DNA of 64,000 nucleotides from Candidatus Parcubacteria bacterium (GTDB lineage Bacteria; Patescibacteriota; Minisyncoccia; Minisyncoccales; JAGLUP01): NCBI GenBank assembly GCA_023134715.1, contig JAGLUP010000006.1, forward strand, positions 1-64,000, written 5' to 3'. The notes under the pieces were generated by a model. That model was not told the DNA's origin and searched no databases. It worked only from the letters and a program-made list of their open reading frames with translations. A program made the translations under genes and the position numbers. Positions 1 through 7,606 of the stretch are shown in pieces (positions within the stretch are counted from its first letter, which is position 1; each line of letters starts with the position of its first letter).

Positions 1-126
1 TATCCCTGTAAATATGTGTTTCATTATTTTGATTTTGAAAAATCTGAATTTATTTCTTACATTATTATATCTTACATTATTATATCACAACATATCCAAT
101 CCACAATCCACAACATTTCCCTTTTG
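1..126. repeat. Gene-free edge with short tandem repeats
   Basis: I see no credible gene here. The stretch holds a 15-bp unit (cttacattattatat) repeated twice at 56-85, followed by a heptamer-like run (atccaca units) near 95-112. The same kind of 7-bp array recurs through the window, so this is probably another member of that repeat class. Confidence 0.5.
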
Positions 127-1296
127 CTATTTTAAAAAATATTCTCTGTTTTTGAAAAAATGTTGGGCTTGTTTTAAAACTTCTCTTTCTGATTGAGCCG
201 GAGTTAAATTCGCTGTTTGTTTAAAAAAAGAAGCAACCCTGCCAAAATAAAGACACTCTAACGCCTTAATAATTGAAGAACTTTTAGTTAATTTATAGGC
301 ATTAAAAAATTCATAAACAATTTTAACCCATAAATCTAAATCAATATTTACTTGTTTTTTTTGATAAAATTTTTCTATTTTTTGATATACTTCTATTGAA
401 AGATGTTTCTTGAATAAATTTTTATAAACAGGAAAATTATTCAAAAAAATTTGCTCAAATATTCTATAGTTAGGCCTGATGTCTGGAAGCTCAAACATTT
501 TTTTTCCATCTAAAAAGCAAGCTTTTTTAAATTTTGTTGTTTTTTTAATATGGTTTTCACGACTCTGTAAAATTTTAAAAAGCGACTCAACTACCTGTAA
601 AAACATTGGACCAAGAGATGGCGCGCTGGACTTATGAATCTTAGCTCCAAGGTTTGCCTGACAAACTTTAACATTGCTGGAAAGAGCGTTTAAAGTCATA
701 AAAACATCAATGCCAAACTGTTTGTCTGATTTATGCCATTTTTGCTTTAACCAAATATTAACTAATTTATCAGAAAACGCAAAATCGCCCCCAATGGGCT
801 GTCGGATATTTTGCCCCAATAATCCATAAATTAAAGGATATACTAAATGGTTAGTAATAGTAGCGTCATCTTCAGATCGCGCGTAAAAAGGAAGAATATA
901 TTCATAACCATTAAAAATTGGAGTTCCTAATTTTTTAATCCAAAGCGGTTTAATGCTTAAAAGGTCAGCGTCAACAACAATGCCGGCCTTAGCTTTTAAT
1001 TTTCTAATTTCCAAAAAAAGATTATAAAAATTATGCCCTTTTCCTTTTATGTTTTTAGGGGTGGAAATGTGAATACGAGGAATGTCTATTTTAACTCCCA
1101 AAAAAACTTCTTTGGTATTGTCAGAAGAATTATTATCAACATTAATTATCACGGCTTTTTTCTCTGGAAAATATTTCTCAAGACCTCTAGACACTTGCTT
1201 AACAACAAAACCTATTGTTCTCTCTTCGTTATAAGAGGGAATGCCAACCACTAAATCAGCTTTTTTTATTTTTTGAAGATTAATAATTTTTGTCAT
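127..1296 (-). CDS. Glycosyltransferase, glucosyl-3-phosphoglycerate synthase-like
   Basis: A 389-residue GT-A fold glycosyltransferase, probably cytosolic. The nucleotide-binding start is GIPSYNEE (residues 18-25), VDNNSSDN follows at 53-60, and the metal-binding DxD is VVDADL around 107-112. The block QPIGGDFAFS (166-175), then FGIDVF and NLGAKIHKS, resembles the acceptor region of GpgS/MpgS enzymes, which transfer glucose or mannose to 3-phosphoglycerate. The neighbour 4 bp upstream is a glycerate kinase, which supports a phosphoglycerate or glycerate acceptor. It is the last gene of a five-gene minus-strand run. The sugar donor cannot be read from sequence, and a generic family 2 transferase remains possible. 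Confidence 0.72.
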   Translation of the reverse strand: MTKIINLQKIKKADLVVGIPSYNEERTIGFVVKQVSRGLEKYFPEKKAVIINVDNNSSDNTKEVFLGVKIDIPRIHISTPKNIKGKGHNFYNLFLEIRKLKAKAGIVVDADLLSIKPLWIKKLGTPIFNGYEYILPFYARSEDDATITNHLVYPLIYGLLGQNIRQPIGGDFAFSDKLVNIWLKQKWHKSDKQFGIDVFMTLNALSSNVKVCQANLGAKIHKSSAPSLGPMFLQVVESLFKILQSRENHIKKTTKFKKACFLDGKKMFELPDIRPNYRIFEQIFLNNFPVYKNLFKKHLSIEVYQKIEKFYQKKQVNIDLDLWVKIVYEFFNAYKLTKSSSIIKALECLYFGRVASFFKQTANLTPAQSEREVLKQAQHFFKNREYFLK

Positions 1297-1300
1297 ATTA

Positions 1301-2512
1301 TTATATTATAATCACTCCTATGTCGGCGATGTTTATTCCGGTTGGGCCGGTAAATATTAAATCGTCCATTTTTTTAAAAAAAGAGTAAGAAGCGTTATTT
1401 TCTAAACATTCTTTATAATCTAAATTTTTCTTCATTGCTTTATCTAATGAATCTTCGTCAATAACAGCGCCGGCTGCGTCTGTTGGTCCGTCTAATCCAT
1501 CAGTGTTAATAGAAGCTAAAACCGCTTTTTTAAATTTAGATATTTCTTTTGTCGCGCCTAAACAAAACTCTAAATTTCGTCCGCCTTTGCCCTTTTTTCT
1601 AACAAAAACAGTTGTCTCGCCTCCAAAAATAAAACAATTTCCTCGCCCGCCTAAATGTCCGAAGGACTTTTGGCGGGTTTCCTTGATAACATCTTTGCCT
1701 GCTATTTTTGCCTCTCCCTTTAATTTATTAGTTAAAATTATTGGTTTCAAATCAAGAGACAATGCTTTTTCTTCCATCACTTCAAGCGCGACTTTGTTAT
1801 TTAGCAGTAAAATGTTTTTTACTTTCTTTGATTTTCTGATAGTGGGACCTGACGCAATAATCTCTAAATCATCTCCTGCTACATCAGAAAAAATTAAAGA
1901 AATTATCTTGGCTTGAGTAAGTTTAGCTAATTGCCCTGCTTTGACTTTTGACAATTTTCTTCTTAATTCATTAAATTTTTTAATGTCCAGACCAGCTTTA
2001 TAATTTTTTTCAATAATTTTAAAATATTTTTTAAAATCTATATTCGGCTCGCAAAGCAAAGACGAACCGCCTCCAGATATTAAACAAATTACTAAATCAT
2101 CTTGAGTTAAATTTTCAATAAGCGCTATTATTTTTTTAGTCGCTTTAATATTTTTTAAAGACGGCAAGGGATGAGTTCCTTTTATATTTTCTATTTTCTT
2201 TAGTTTTTCTTTTTCAACGCTAATAATCAGGCCTTTATCAATTCTTTTGCCCAATATCTTTTCAATCCCCTTCCCCATCTTTGCCGAAGATTTGCCAAAA
2301 CCAATCACTATTATTTTTTTATATTTGTTTAAATTAAATTTTTGAACTTTATTGTTATAATCTTTAACAATCAATACATTTTTACTTAATTTTACTTTTT
2401 CTTTAATAATTTTTTCTGTTTTAACAGCTTCCAGACCCGCTTCAATAATTTTAAGCGCATTTTTCCTTAGTTTGGAATTTTTTGATAATTGTTTATAATT
2501 TCTTATAATCAT
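1301..2512 (-). CDS. Glycerate 2-kinase (MOFRL/GckA family)
   Basis: 403 residues, close to the family length. It has the GFGKSSAKMGKG segment (71-82), GTHPLPS (112-118), the glycine-rich SGGGSSLL (146-153) and a C-terminal MOFRL-type block around NTDGLDGPTDAAGA. The family phosphorylates D-glycerate at C2, giving 2-phosphoglycerate for lower glycolysis. Its start lies inside the end of the upstream aminopeptidase gene (20-bp overlap), which suggests translational coupling. With the downstream GpgS-like transferase it may link a glycerate-containing solute to central carbon metabolism. Family assignment is firm; the physiological role is inferred. Confidence 0.88.
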   Translation of the reverse strand: MIIRNYKQLSKNSKLRKNALKIIEAGLEAVKTEKIIKEKVKLSKNVLIVKDYNNKVQKFNLNKYKKIIVIGFGKSSAKMGKGIEKILGKRIDKGLIISVEKEKLKKIENIKGTHPLPSLKNIKATKKIIALIENLTQDDLVICLISGGGSSLLCEPNIDFKKYFKIIEKNYKAGLDIKKFNELRRKLSKVKAGQLAKLTQAKIISLIFSDVAGDDLEIIASGPTIRKSKKVKNILLLNNKVALEVMEEKALSLDLKPIILTNKLKGEAKIAGKDVIKETRQKSFGHLGGRGNCFIFGGETTVFVRKKGKGGRNLEFCLGATKEISKFKKAVLASINTDGLDGPTDAAGAVIDEDSLDKAMKKNLDYKECLENNASYSFFKKMDDLIFTGPTGINIADIGVIII

Positions 2513-3959
2513 TGGCTAATTTGATTAAATATCTAACTCCTGTTCCGGTGGCGCCCTTGCCTAATCCCTGATTTTCAATTGAAACCATGGTTGGACTAAT
2601 ATCTAAATGAACCCACGGGCAATCCTCAATAAAATTCTTTAAAAATAAAGCTCCTGTAATAGTTCCTCCATATCTTGTTTTTCCAACATTAGCCACATCG
2701 CCAAAAGTTGCTTTAATTTCTTCTTCATATTCTTCCCACAAAGGAAGAGGCCAAACATAATCGCCTGATTCTTCGCCAATTTTACGAAGCAAAATTTCTT
2801 TTTCTGTTTTATTAACAAATAAAGCAATTGCTCTTTGACCTAATGCCGCCAAGGCGGCACCGGCTAAAGTTGCGACATCAATAATTATTTTCGGCTTAAA
2901 ATTTTTAACAGCATAAGCCAAAGCATCGGCTAAAATAATTCTTCCTTCTGCGTCTGTATTAAGCACTTCAATTGTTTTTCCGCTGTAGCTTTTTAAGATA
3001 TCGCCCGGCCTATAGGACTGGCCCGAAGGCATATTTTCTACTACAGGGATTATGGCAATAATATTTAATTCAAGCTTAATTTTACTAATAGCTAAAATCG
3101 CGCCGAGAACTGCCGCGGCTCCTGACATATCCATATGCATTTCTGCCATAGCTTCTCCTGGTTTAATATTTAAACCGCCGCTGTCAAAAGTCACTCCTTT
3201 GCCCACAAAAGCTAAATCAACCTTAACGCTTTCCTTTTTCGGCTTGCCAAAATATTTTAAAATAATTAATCGCGGCTTTTCAGGACTTCCTTGAGAAACG
3301 CCTAAAATTCCGCCCATTTTTAATTCTTTTAATTTTTTTTCATCAAAAATTTCTGTTTCAATATTTTCAAAATCTTTAAACGTATTTAAGGTAATTTCTG
3401 TTAATTTTTGAGGAGTCATATCTCCTCCCGGAGTATTGGCTAAATCACGGGTAAAATTTGTCGCTTTCCCAATTATTTCTCCTTGCTTTAAATCTTCTTG
3501 ATATTTCTGCGGGTCTTTTAGGTAAATCTCAATTGATTCAATATTAAACCAGCCCTTTTTTGGTTTTTCTTTATATTTATTAAATTCATAATCAGCTAAA
3601 TAAATATTTTCAGATATTTGCCTGACTAAATTTTTTCTATCTTTTTCAGCTGGAATAATTTTTTCCAAAATAATAGAACTTTGCTTGATTTTATTGTCTT
3701 TTAAAAATCTGGTAATTTTTCTTATACTAAGAATAAATTTTCGCTGATTATATTTTTCTTTTTCCCCAAGATTAAAAAATATGATTTCTTGTGTTTTTTC
3801 AGAAATTGCCAGACGAAATTCTCCCTGGTCCAGGCAAGAGTAAACATTTTTAAATTTATCAAATTCTTGAGCTATTTTCTGCTTTTCAAAATAAGGCAAA
3901 ACTAAAACCCTATTTTTTTCTAATTTAATTTTTTGAGAATCTTTTAATTTTATATCCAT
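2493..3959 (-). CDS. pepA: Leucyl aminopeptidase, peptidase family M17
   Basis: 488 residues with a divergent N-terminal domain and a canonical M17 catalytic domain. The metal/lysine motif GKGVTFDSGG lies at 253-262, HMDMSGAAAV follows near 275, and the family signature NTDAEGR is at 334-340. M17 enzymes are cytosolic two-metal hexamers that remove N-terminal residues from peptides. The start at 3959 is 5 bp after the acylphosphatase stop, within one compact operon. Confidence 0.95.
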   Translation of the reverse strand: MDIKLKDSQKIKLEKNRVLVLPYFEKQKIAQEFDKFKNVYSCLDQGEFRLAISEKTQEIIFFNLGEKEKYNQRKFILSIRKITRFLKDNKIKQSSIILEKIIPAEKDRKNLVRQISENIYLADYEFNKYKEKPKKGWFNIESIEIYLKDPQKYQEDLKQGEIIGKATNFTRDLANTPGGDMTPQKLTEITLNTFKDFENIETEIFDEKKLKELKMGGILGVSQGSPEKPRLIILKYFGKPKKESVKVDLAFVGKGVTFDSGGLNIKPGEAMAEMHMDMSGAAAVLGAILAISKIKLELNIIAIIPVVENMPSGQSYRPGDILKSYSGKTIEVLNTDAEGRIILADALAYAVKNFKPKIIIDVATLAGAALAALGQRAIALFVNKTEKEILLRKIGEESGDYVWPLPLWEEYEEEIKATFGDVANVGKTRYGGTITGALFLKNFIEDCPWVHLDISPTMVSIENQGLGKGATGTGVRYLIKLANDYKKL

Positions 3960-3964
3960 TTTTT

Positions 3965-4246
3965 TTAAAACCTTAAATCAAAGTTTTTAAATTCTCCTTG
4001 ATATTCTTCTTGTTTAATTTTAATATCTTCCACATTCGCAATCATTGGCCCGCTTTTTAACCATTTAATCATTTTTTTTACTTTTTCTTTTTCTCCTTCA
4101 ACGACTGCTTCCACTCTTCCATCTTTTAAATTTTTAACCCAGCCAAAAACGCCAAACTCTCTAGCTTTTTTCTTAGCGCTTTGGCGAAAAAAAACGCCCT
4201 GCACTCGTCCTTTTACAAAAATATGTGCTCTTGTTTTTTTACTCAT
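3965..4246 (-). CDS. acyP: Acylphosphatase
   Basis: 93 residues, the usual size of the family. The phosphate-binding loop GRVQGVFFRQSA (13-24) contains the catalytic arginine, and the catalytic asparagine is in GWVKNLKDGRVEAVVEG. The enzyme hydrolyses carboxyl-phosphate bonds of small acyl phosphates. Its ATG overlaps the stop of the upstream zinc-ribbon gene (ATGA), typical of coupled translation. Confidence 0.95.
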   Translation of the reverse strand: MSKKTRAHIFVKGRVQGVFFRQSAKKKAREFGVFGWVKNLKDGRVEAVVEGEKEKVKKMIKWLKSGPMIANVEDIKIKQEEYQGEFKNFDLRF

Positions 4247-4836
4247 TTTACAGAACGAAAAATTAATCTTAATAAAAGATTGAGTAATGTCCCTGTTATA
4301 GAAACCACCTTTTCAGCAGTTACATTTTCTTTAGTGTTTGGATTAAGGGGCGTAGAAAGAAATTTGGCTGCTTTGCCAAGCGTATTTGGACTTCTATGAA
4401 GCTCTAAAAGTCGTTCAATGTCTTTTTCCAATTTTTTGTTTTTTACTGTTTTTGCTTTTCTTTTGCTTTTCTTTCTTTTTTCTTCTTGATATTTTTTATA
4501 CTTTATTGTCTCGCCTTGATTCAACCATAGTCCTCCGCACTTTAAACACCTTTCTATTTCAAAATCCTTTGGCAGATTAGGGTCTTTAAAAACTTCCAGC
4601 TTCTGCTTGCAAAGAGGACATAATTTAACATCCTGCTTTACTGGATTTCGGTGATGTAATTTTCCTAAATTTAATTTATCAATATGTTTTGCTTTTTCTC
4701 TGCTTAAAGGATATAACTCCCATTTATCAAACCAAATGCCGCCGCAAGACGGACACTGGTTAAGCTCAATAGCTGTGCCATACTCTGATTTAGTGTAAAC
4801 CTTATTTAACTTTGTTCCGCAGTCAGGACACTTCAT
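4243..4836 (-). CDS. Double zinc-ribbon (zf-TFIIB type) protein
   Basis: 197 residues. Two similar zinc ribbons are visible: CPDCGTKLNK with CPSCGGIWFDKWEL (residues 3-41), and CPLCKQKLEV with CLKCGGLWLNQGE (about 73-109). A lysine-rich linker and a hydrophobic C-terminus (TGTLLNLLLRLIFRSVK) follow. Proteins of this zf-TFIIB type are common in bacteria but have no settled function. It is the first gene of the minus-strand run to 127, and its promoter lies 10-40 bp upstream. Confidence 0.8.
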   Translation of the reverse strand: MKCPDCGTKLNKVYTKSEYGTAIELNQCPSCGGIWFDKWELYPLSREKAKHIDKLNLGKLHHRNPVKQDVKLCPLCKQKLEVFKDPNLPKDFEIERCLKCGGLWLNQGETIKYKKYQEEKRKKSKRKAKTVKNKKLEKDIERLLELHRSPNTLGKAAKFLSTPLNPNTKENVTAEKVVSITGTLLNLLLRLIFRSVK

Positions 4837-4845
4837 TATTGTTAT

Positions 4846-4908
4846 TATATCATTTTATAAAAATTTGACAATTTTAAAATTATCCACTACTATTATAATA
4901 GTTCTTTC
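4846..4908. promoter_or_regulatory. Back-to-back divergent promoters
   Basis: On the minus strand, TTGTCA and TATAAT are 16 bp apart, so transcripts of the zinc-ribbon gene begin close to its ATG. On the plus strand, TTGACA (4865-4870) is followed by TATTAT/TATAAT at 4891-4899 with a longer spacer. The two -35 boxes overlap, so the polymerases should compete. Confidence 0.6.
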
Positions 4909-4914
4909 AAAAGA
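4900..4914 (+). promoter_or_regulatory. boxA-like leader motif
   Basis: The sequence agttctttcaaaaga lies between the plus promoter and the ATG at 4939. It resembles the NusB/S10-binding boxA (TGYTCTTTRANA) of rRNA leaders. Similar motifs precede other isolated genes of this window. Confidence 0.4.
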
Positions 4915-4938
4915 TAAATGAATGAACTGGGGTGAAAA

Positions 4939-5718
4939 ATGTATCCAATAACAAAACCTGAATCAGAACTGGAAGATTCTAAAACAAATATTACAACTGG
5001 GAAAATTCCAGCAGTAGAACAAGATAATTTTTATATAAAAAAACTTGAAGAAAAATTTGAAGAAGATGCTGAATATGGATTTGTCGACCAAAAAACCGCG
5101 CGAGAAATTATGGGCTATAATTTTTTAAGAATAGAAGAAACAGCCAAATGTTTTGGAATTCAATTTACTGAATCAGAATTCCAAAAAATAAAAATGATTC
5201 CTTATTCTGAAAAAACATTACGAAAATACAGAAAATCCCATATTTTATTTTTGGGAAGCCCGAAAATTTCTTTTTATGGCGCCGCAAAACCAACAACCAT
5301 TAAAGAGCTGAAAAATAAATTTCCTCAATCAAAAATCCACTATAATAGTGAACTTATTGAAGAGGATTTTATTGAAAAGCAGAAAATAGAATTAAGATGG
5401 TATCTTGTTAATTGCTTAAGATATGGCTATGAATACAATCAAGGTATAGAACTTTTTAGCGATGCAGAGAAAAAACTCAAAAACAATGAATATATAGAAA
5501 AAGCGGTTCTATATATTTATTCTATGATTTTGATGAATAAGATGCGATATGAGATGTTGTTCACGAGCAAAAGCGTCTGGTGCGATGATGTTGATTCTGT
5601 TCAAAGACGTGTTTATATTGACTTGAGCGGAAATGGTATTTCTGTTTCAAGTAGATATGCCACATTTAATCCGTCTAAAAAAATAGTCATAGCTCCAGCG
5701 ATAAAACCGGAATTTTAA
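4939..5718 (+). CDS. Orphan hypothetical protein
   Basis: 259 residues of unrecognised family. It is soluble, rich in Lys/Glu/Tyr, with no signal peptide or membrane segment. The N-terminal third is predicted mostly helical (KLEEKFEEDAEYGFVDQKTA). The C-terminus has a hydrophobic helix (KAVLYIYSMILMNKMRY) followed by a possible beta region (VYIDLSGNGISVSSRYATF). A GGGGTG ribosome binding site precedes the ATG. It stands alone on the plus strand between its own promoter and a bidirectional terminator, like the other insulated orphan genes here. Confidence 0.7.
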   Translation: MYPITKPESELEDSKTNITTGKIPAVEQDNFYIKKLEEKFEEDAEYGFVDQKTAREIMGYNFLRIEETAKCFGIQFTESEFQKIKMIPYSEKTLRKYRKSHILFLGSPKISFYGAAKPTTIKELKNKFPQSKIHYNSELIEEDFIEKQKIELRWYLVNCLRYGYEYNQGIELFSDAEKKLKNNEYIEKAVLYIYSMILMNKMRYEMLFTSKSVWCDDVDSVQRRVYIDLSGNGISVSSRYATFNPSKKIVIAPAIKPEF

Positions 5719-5726
5719 GCAATAAT

Positions 5727-5757
5727 AAAAAACCAACAATGTTGGTTTTTATTTTTT
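5727..5757. terminator. Bidirectional terminator between convergent genes
   Basis: The stem AAAAACCAACA / TGTTGGTTTTT is followed by a T-rich tail on the plus strand and preceded by an A-rich run. It can therefore end both the orphan gene and, on the other strand, the GTPase operon whose stop codon it overlaps. Confidence 0.85.
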
Positions 5758-6537
5758 GATAAAAGGACACTGCGCTTTTTTCGCTTTTTTGTCCAGCACG
5801 GCCCTGATAAATTCATTGCAGGATTTAAAACCGCATTTTCCGCAATTTAAATTTGGCAAAATAGCTTTTATTTCTTTTCCGGCTAAAAATCTTTGCATAA
5901 CAGCTTCTTGATTCACGATTTTATTTCCATAACAATAACCGCAAATAGCCGACGGCATAGAATGTTTTAATGTAAGTTTTTCTTTGCTTAAAACCGGCGA
6001 ATCTTTAATATATTCAACAATATCATTAGCACCCTCACCCGTTAAACCGTTAATTTCAATTATTTTGGCGTCGGAATTAACATTCAAGACACTGCTTCTA
6101 AAAATTTCTCTTTCTGCTTGAGAAACTAAATCTCCCTTGCTTACGGTAACTATATCAGCGTCAGTTAAAATCGGGCCGTATCTGTCAGGGCTCCCAGAAG
6201 TAATATCTAATACATTAATACCGAGCCCCTCTTTTACATAAGGAGAACACCTGAGGCAAAGCCCTGCTGTTTCAATAATAATTATATCTTTATCTTGATT
6301 TTCTTGAATAATTCTAGGTAATTCTAAGGCAGTATAATGGTCAGGGCAAAGTTCTTGCGCAAGCCGTTTAATAGATGGAACTCCGTATTTTTCAGCAATA
6401 ATTTTTTCATCATTTGTTTTTAAACAATCAAATTTAGCAAAAAACACCATAAAATCCTGCTTAAGAACTTCTATGGTATATTTAATTATGCTTGTTTTTC
6501 CAGAACCAGGAGTCCCGGCAAAAATAACTAATTTCAT
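5749..6537 (-). CDS. HypB/UreG-like GTPase with C-terminal Fe-S type cysteine motif
   Basis: 262 residues. The N-terminal G3E-type P-loop domain has GTPGSGKTS (8-16). ETAGLCLRC (89-97) replaces the ENVGNLxCP switch of HypB, and SKGD (133-136) stands for NKxD. Unusual cysteines are C64, C94/C97 and C199/C202. The tail C232-x2-C235-x4-C240-x16-C257 has the spacing of the [4Fe-4S] domain of RnfB and corrinoid proteins. Known relatives insert metals into hydrogenase or urease, but no such enzyme is encoded in the window. It is the last gene of a trio with an ABC ATPase and a ferredoxin. I infer a role in metallocofactor assembly or reductive activation; the client is unknown. Confidence 0.7.
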   Translation of the reverse strand: MKLVIFAGTPGSGKTSIIKYTIEVLKQDFMVFFAKFDCLKTNDEKIIAEKYGVPSIKRLAQELCPDHYTALELPRIIQENQDKDIIIIETAGLCLRCSPYVKEGLGINVLDITSGSPDRYGPILTDADIVTVSKGDLVSQAEREIFRSSVLNVNSDAKIIEINGLTGEGANDIVEYIKDSPVLSKEKLTLKHSMPSAICGYCYGNKIVNQEAVMQRFLAGKEIKAILPNLNCGKCGFKSCNEFIRAVLDKKAKKAQCPFIKK

Positions 6538-6542
6538 AAAAT

Positions 6543-7343
6543 TTATTTAATATCTTTTTTGCGTGGTTCGCAAAATAAAGCTACCTCTTTTACTTCTTGT
6601 CCTTTTCTAATTTCATCTCTAATTTCCATATTATAGCCCTCAATCCAGTTAAGATAATGCGCAATCCCCTTTTCTCTTATTGTTGTTTCTAACACTTTTA
6701 CTATTCCTCCATTCTTAATTACCAGCCGCTTATTTGCGGCTAATGCCAAAGAAGGGTCATGAGTAACAATTAAAACAATCTTGCCTTCTTCAACTAAAAC
6801 TTCAATAGCTTTTTCTTTATGAATTCCGGCATTTTCAATTTCATCAATTAAAACAATCGGGGAAATGCTTATATTAGCCAAATCAGAAACCATTAACGCC
6901 CTACTCTGGCCCCCTGATAAATTTAATAAATTCATATCTGGAGAAATAGGTTCTCCGGTAATTTGATTTGCCTCTTCTATTACTTCTTTAATTAAGCCAG
7001 GGGAAGATTTTTTCCCTCTCGCTTTAATATGCAATTCTAAAAATTCTTTTACAGGCAAATCAGTTAAGAAATTCATTGTTTGCGCCAACGAAGCAATCAA
7101 TCTGTTTTCCAAACTTAATCTCTGCTCTCTGCTCGGCTTTTCATCATTGATTAAAATTTTTCTTTTGCTTTTTGTGTCGCCTTGAGCTAATTTTTCAATA
7201 TCATAAAGCAACTGGGATTTTCCTGCTCCGGTCGGACCCACAATCGCAACTATTTCTCCTTTTTTAATATCAATTGGTTCAAAATTTTCCTTTTTTCCGA
7301 ATTTATTTACTCCTGAAAAAATAGTTATTTTTTTAATATCCAT
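6543..7343 (-). CDS. Lone ABC-type ATPase linked to ferredoxin and GTPase
   Basis: 266 residues from the ATG at 7343; an upstream TTG would overlap the ferredoxin gene and is less likely. Walker A is GPTGAGKS (36-43), the signature LSGGQ is at 142-146, Walker B is IVLIDE (163-168) and the H-loop is VTHD (193-196). There is no membrane domain and no permease gene nearby. The neighbours (a ferredoxin 4 bp upstream, a metallochaperone-like GTPase 5 bp downstream) argue against a simple transporter. They favour a soluble ATPase acting with redox or cofactor proteins, as SufC or AtwA do. Confidence 0.75.
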   Translation of the reverse strand: MDIKKITIFSGVNKFGKKENFEPIDIKKGEIVAIVGPTGAGKSQLLYDIEKLAQGDTKSKRKILINDEKPSREQRLSLENRLIASLAQTMNFLTDLPVKEFLELHIKARGKKSSPGLIKEVIEEANQITGEPISPDMNLLNLSGGQSRALMVSDLANISISPIVLIDEIENAGIHKEKAIEVLVEEGKIVLIVTHDPSLALAANKRLVIKNGGIVKVLETTIREKGIAHYLNWIEGYNMEIRDEIRKGQEVKEVALFCEPRKKDIK

Positions 7344-7347
7344 AGAA

Positions 7348-7536
7348 TTATTTTGTTTCTTTGACTTCTTCCACGGCGTCAAGCGGGCAAATTTCTTTGC
7401 ATCTTCCGCATCCAGTGCATTTTTCTAAATCAATTTCCGCTTTTCCGTCTTCAGTAATTTTTATCGCCCCTTCAGGACAATTTGATATGCACGCCCCACA
7501 CCCCGCGCACTTACTCTTATTTATTTTATATTTCAT
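7348..7536 (-). CDS. Two-cluster [4Fe-4S] ferredoxin
   Basis: 62 residues from the ATG at 7536; a TTG at 7596 would add an implausible tail. It holds two classic CxxCxxCxxxC motifs, cysteines 10/13/16/20 and 40/43/46/50, the clostridial-type 2[4Fe-4S] pattern. It is a small low-potential electron carrier in the cytosol. As first gene of the trio it could feed electrons to the GTPase/ABC pair. It could also serve the ferredoxin:thioredoxin reductase encoded at 36.7 kb. Confidence 0.92.
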   Translation of the reverse strand: MKYKINKSKCAGCGACISNCPEGAIKITEDGKAEIDLEKCTGCGRCKEICPLDAVEEVKETK

Positions 7537-7606
7537 TTTTTTATTTATTTTAATTTTTGACCATTTTCCCCGTTCAGTGAAAATGGTTATCCACAATTAT
7601 AAATTT

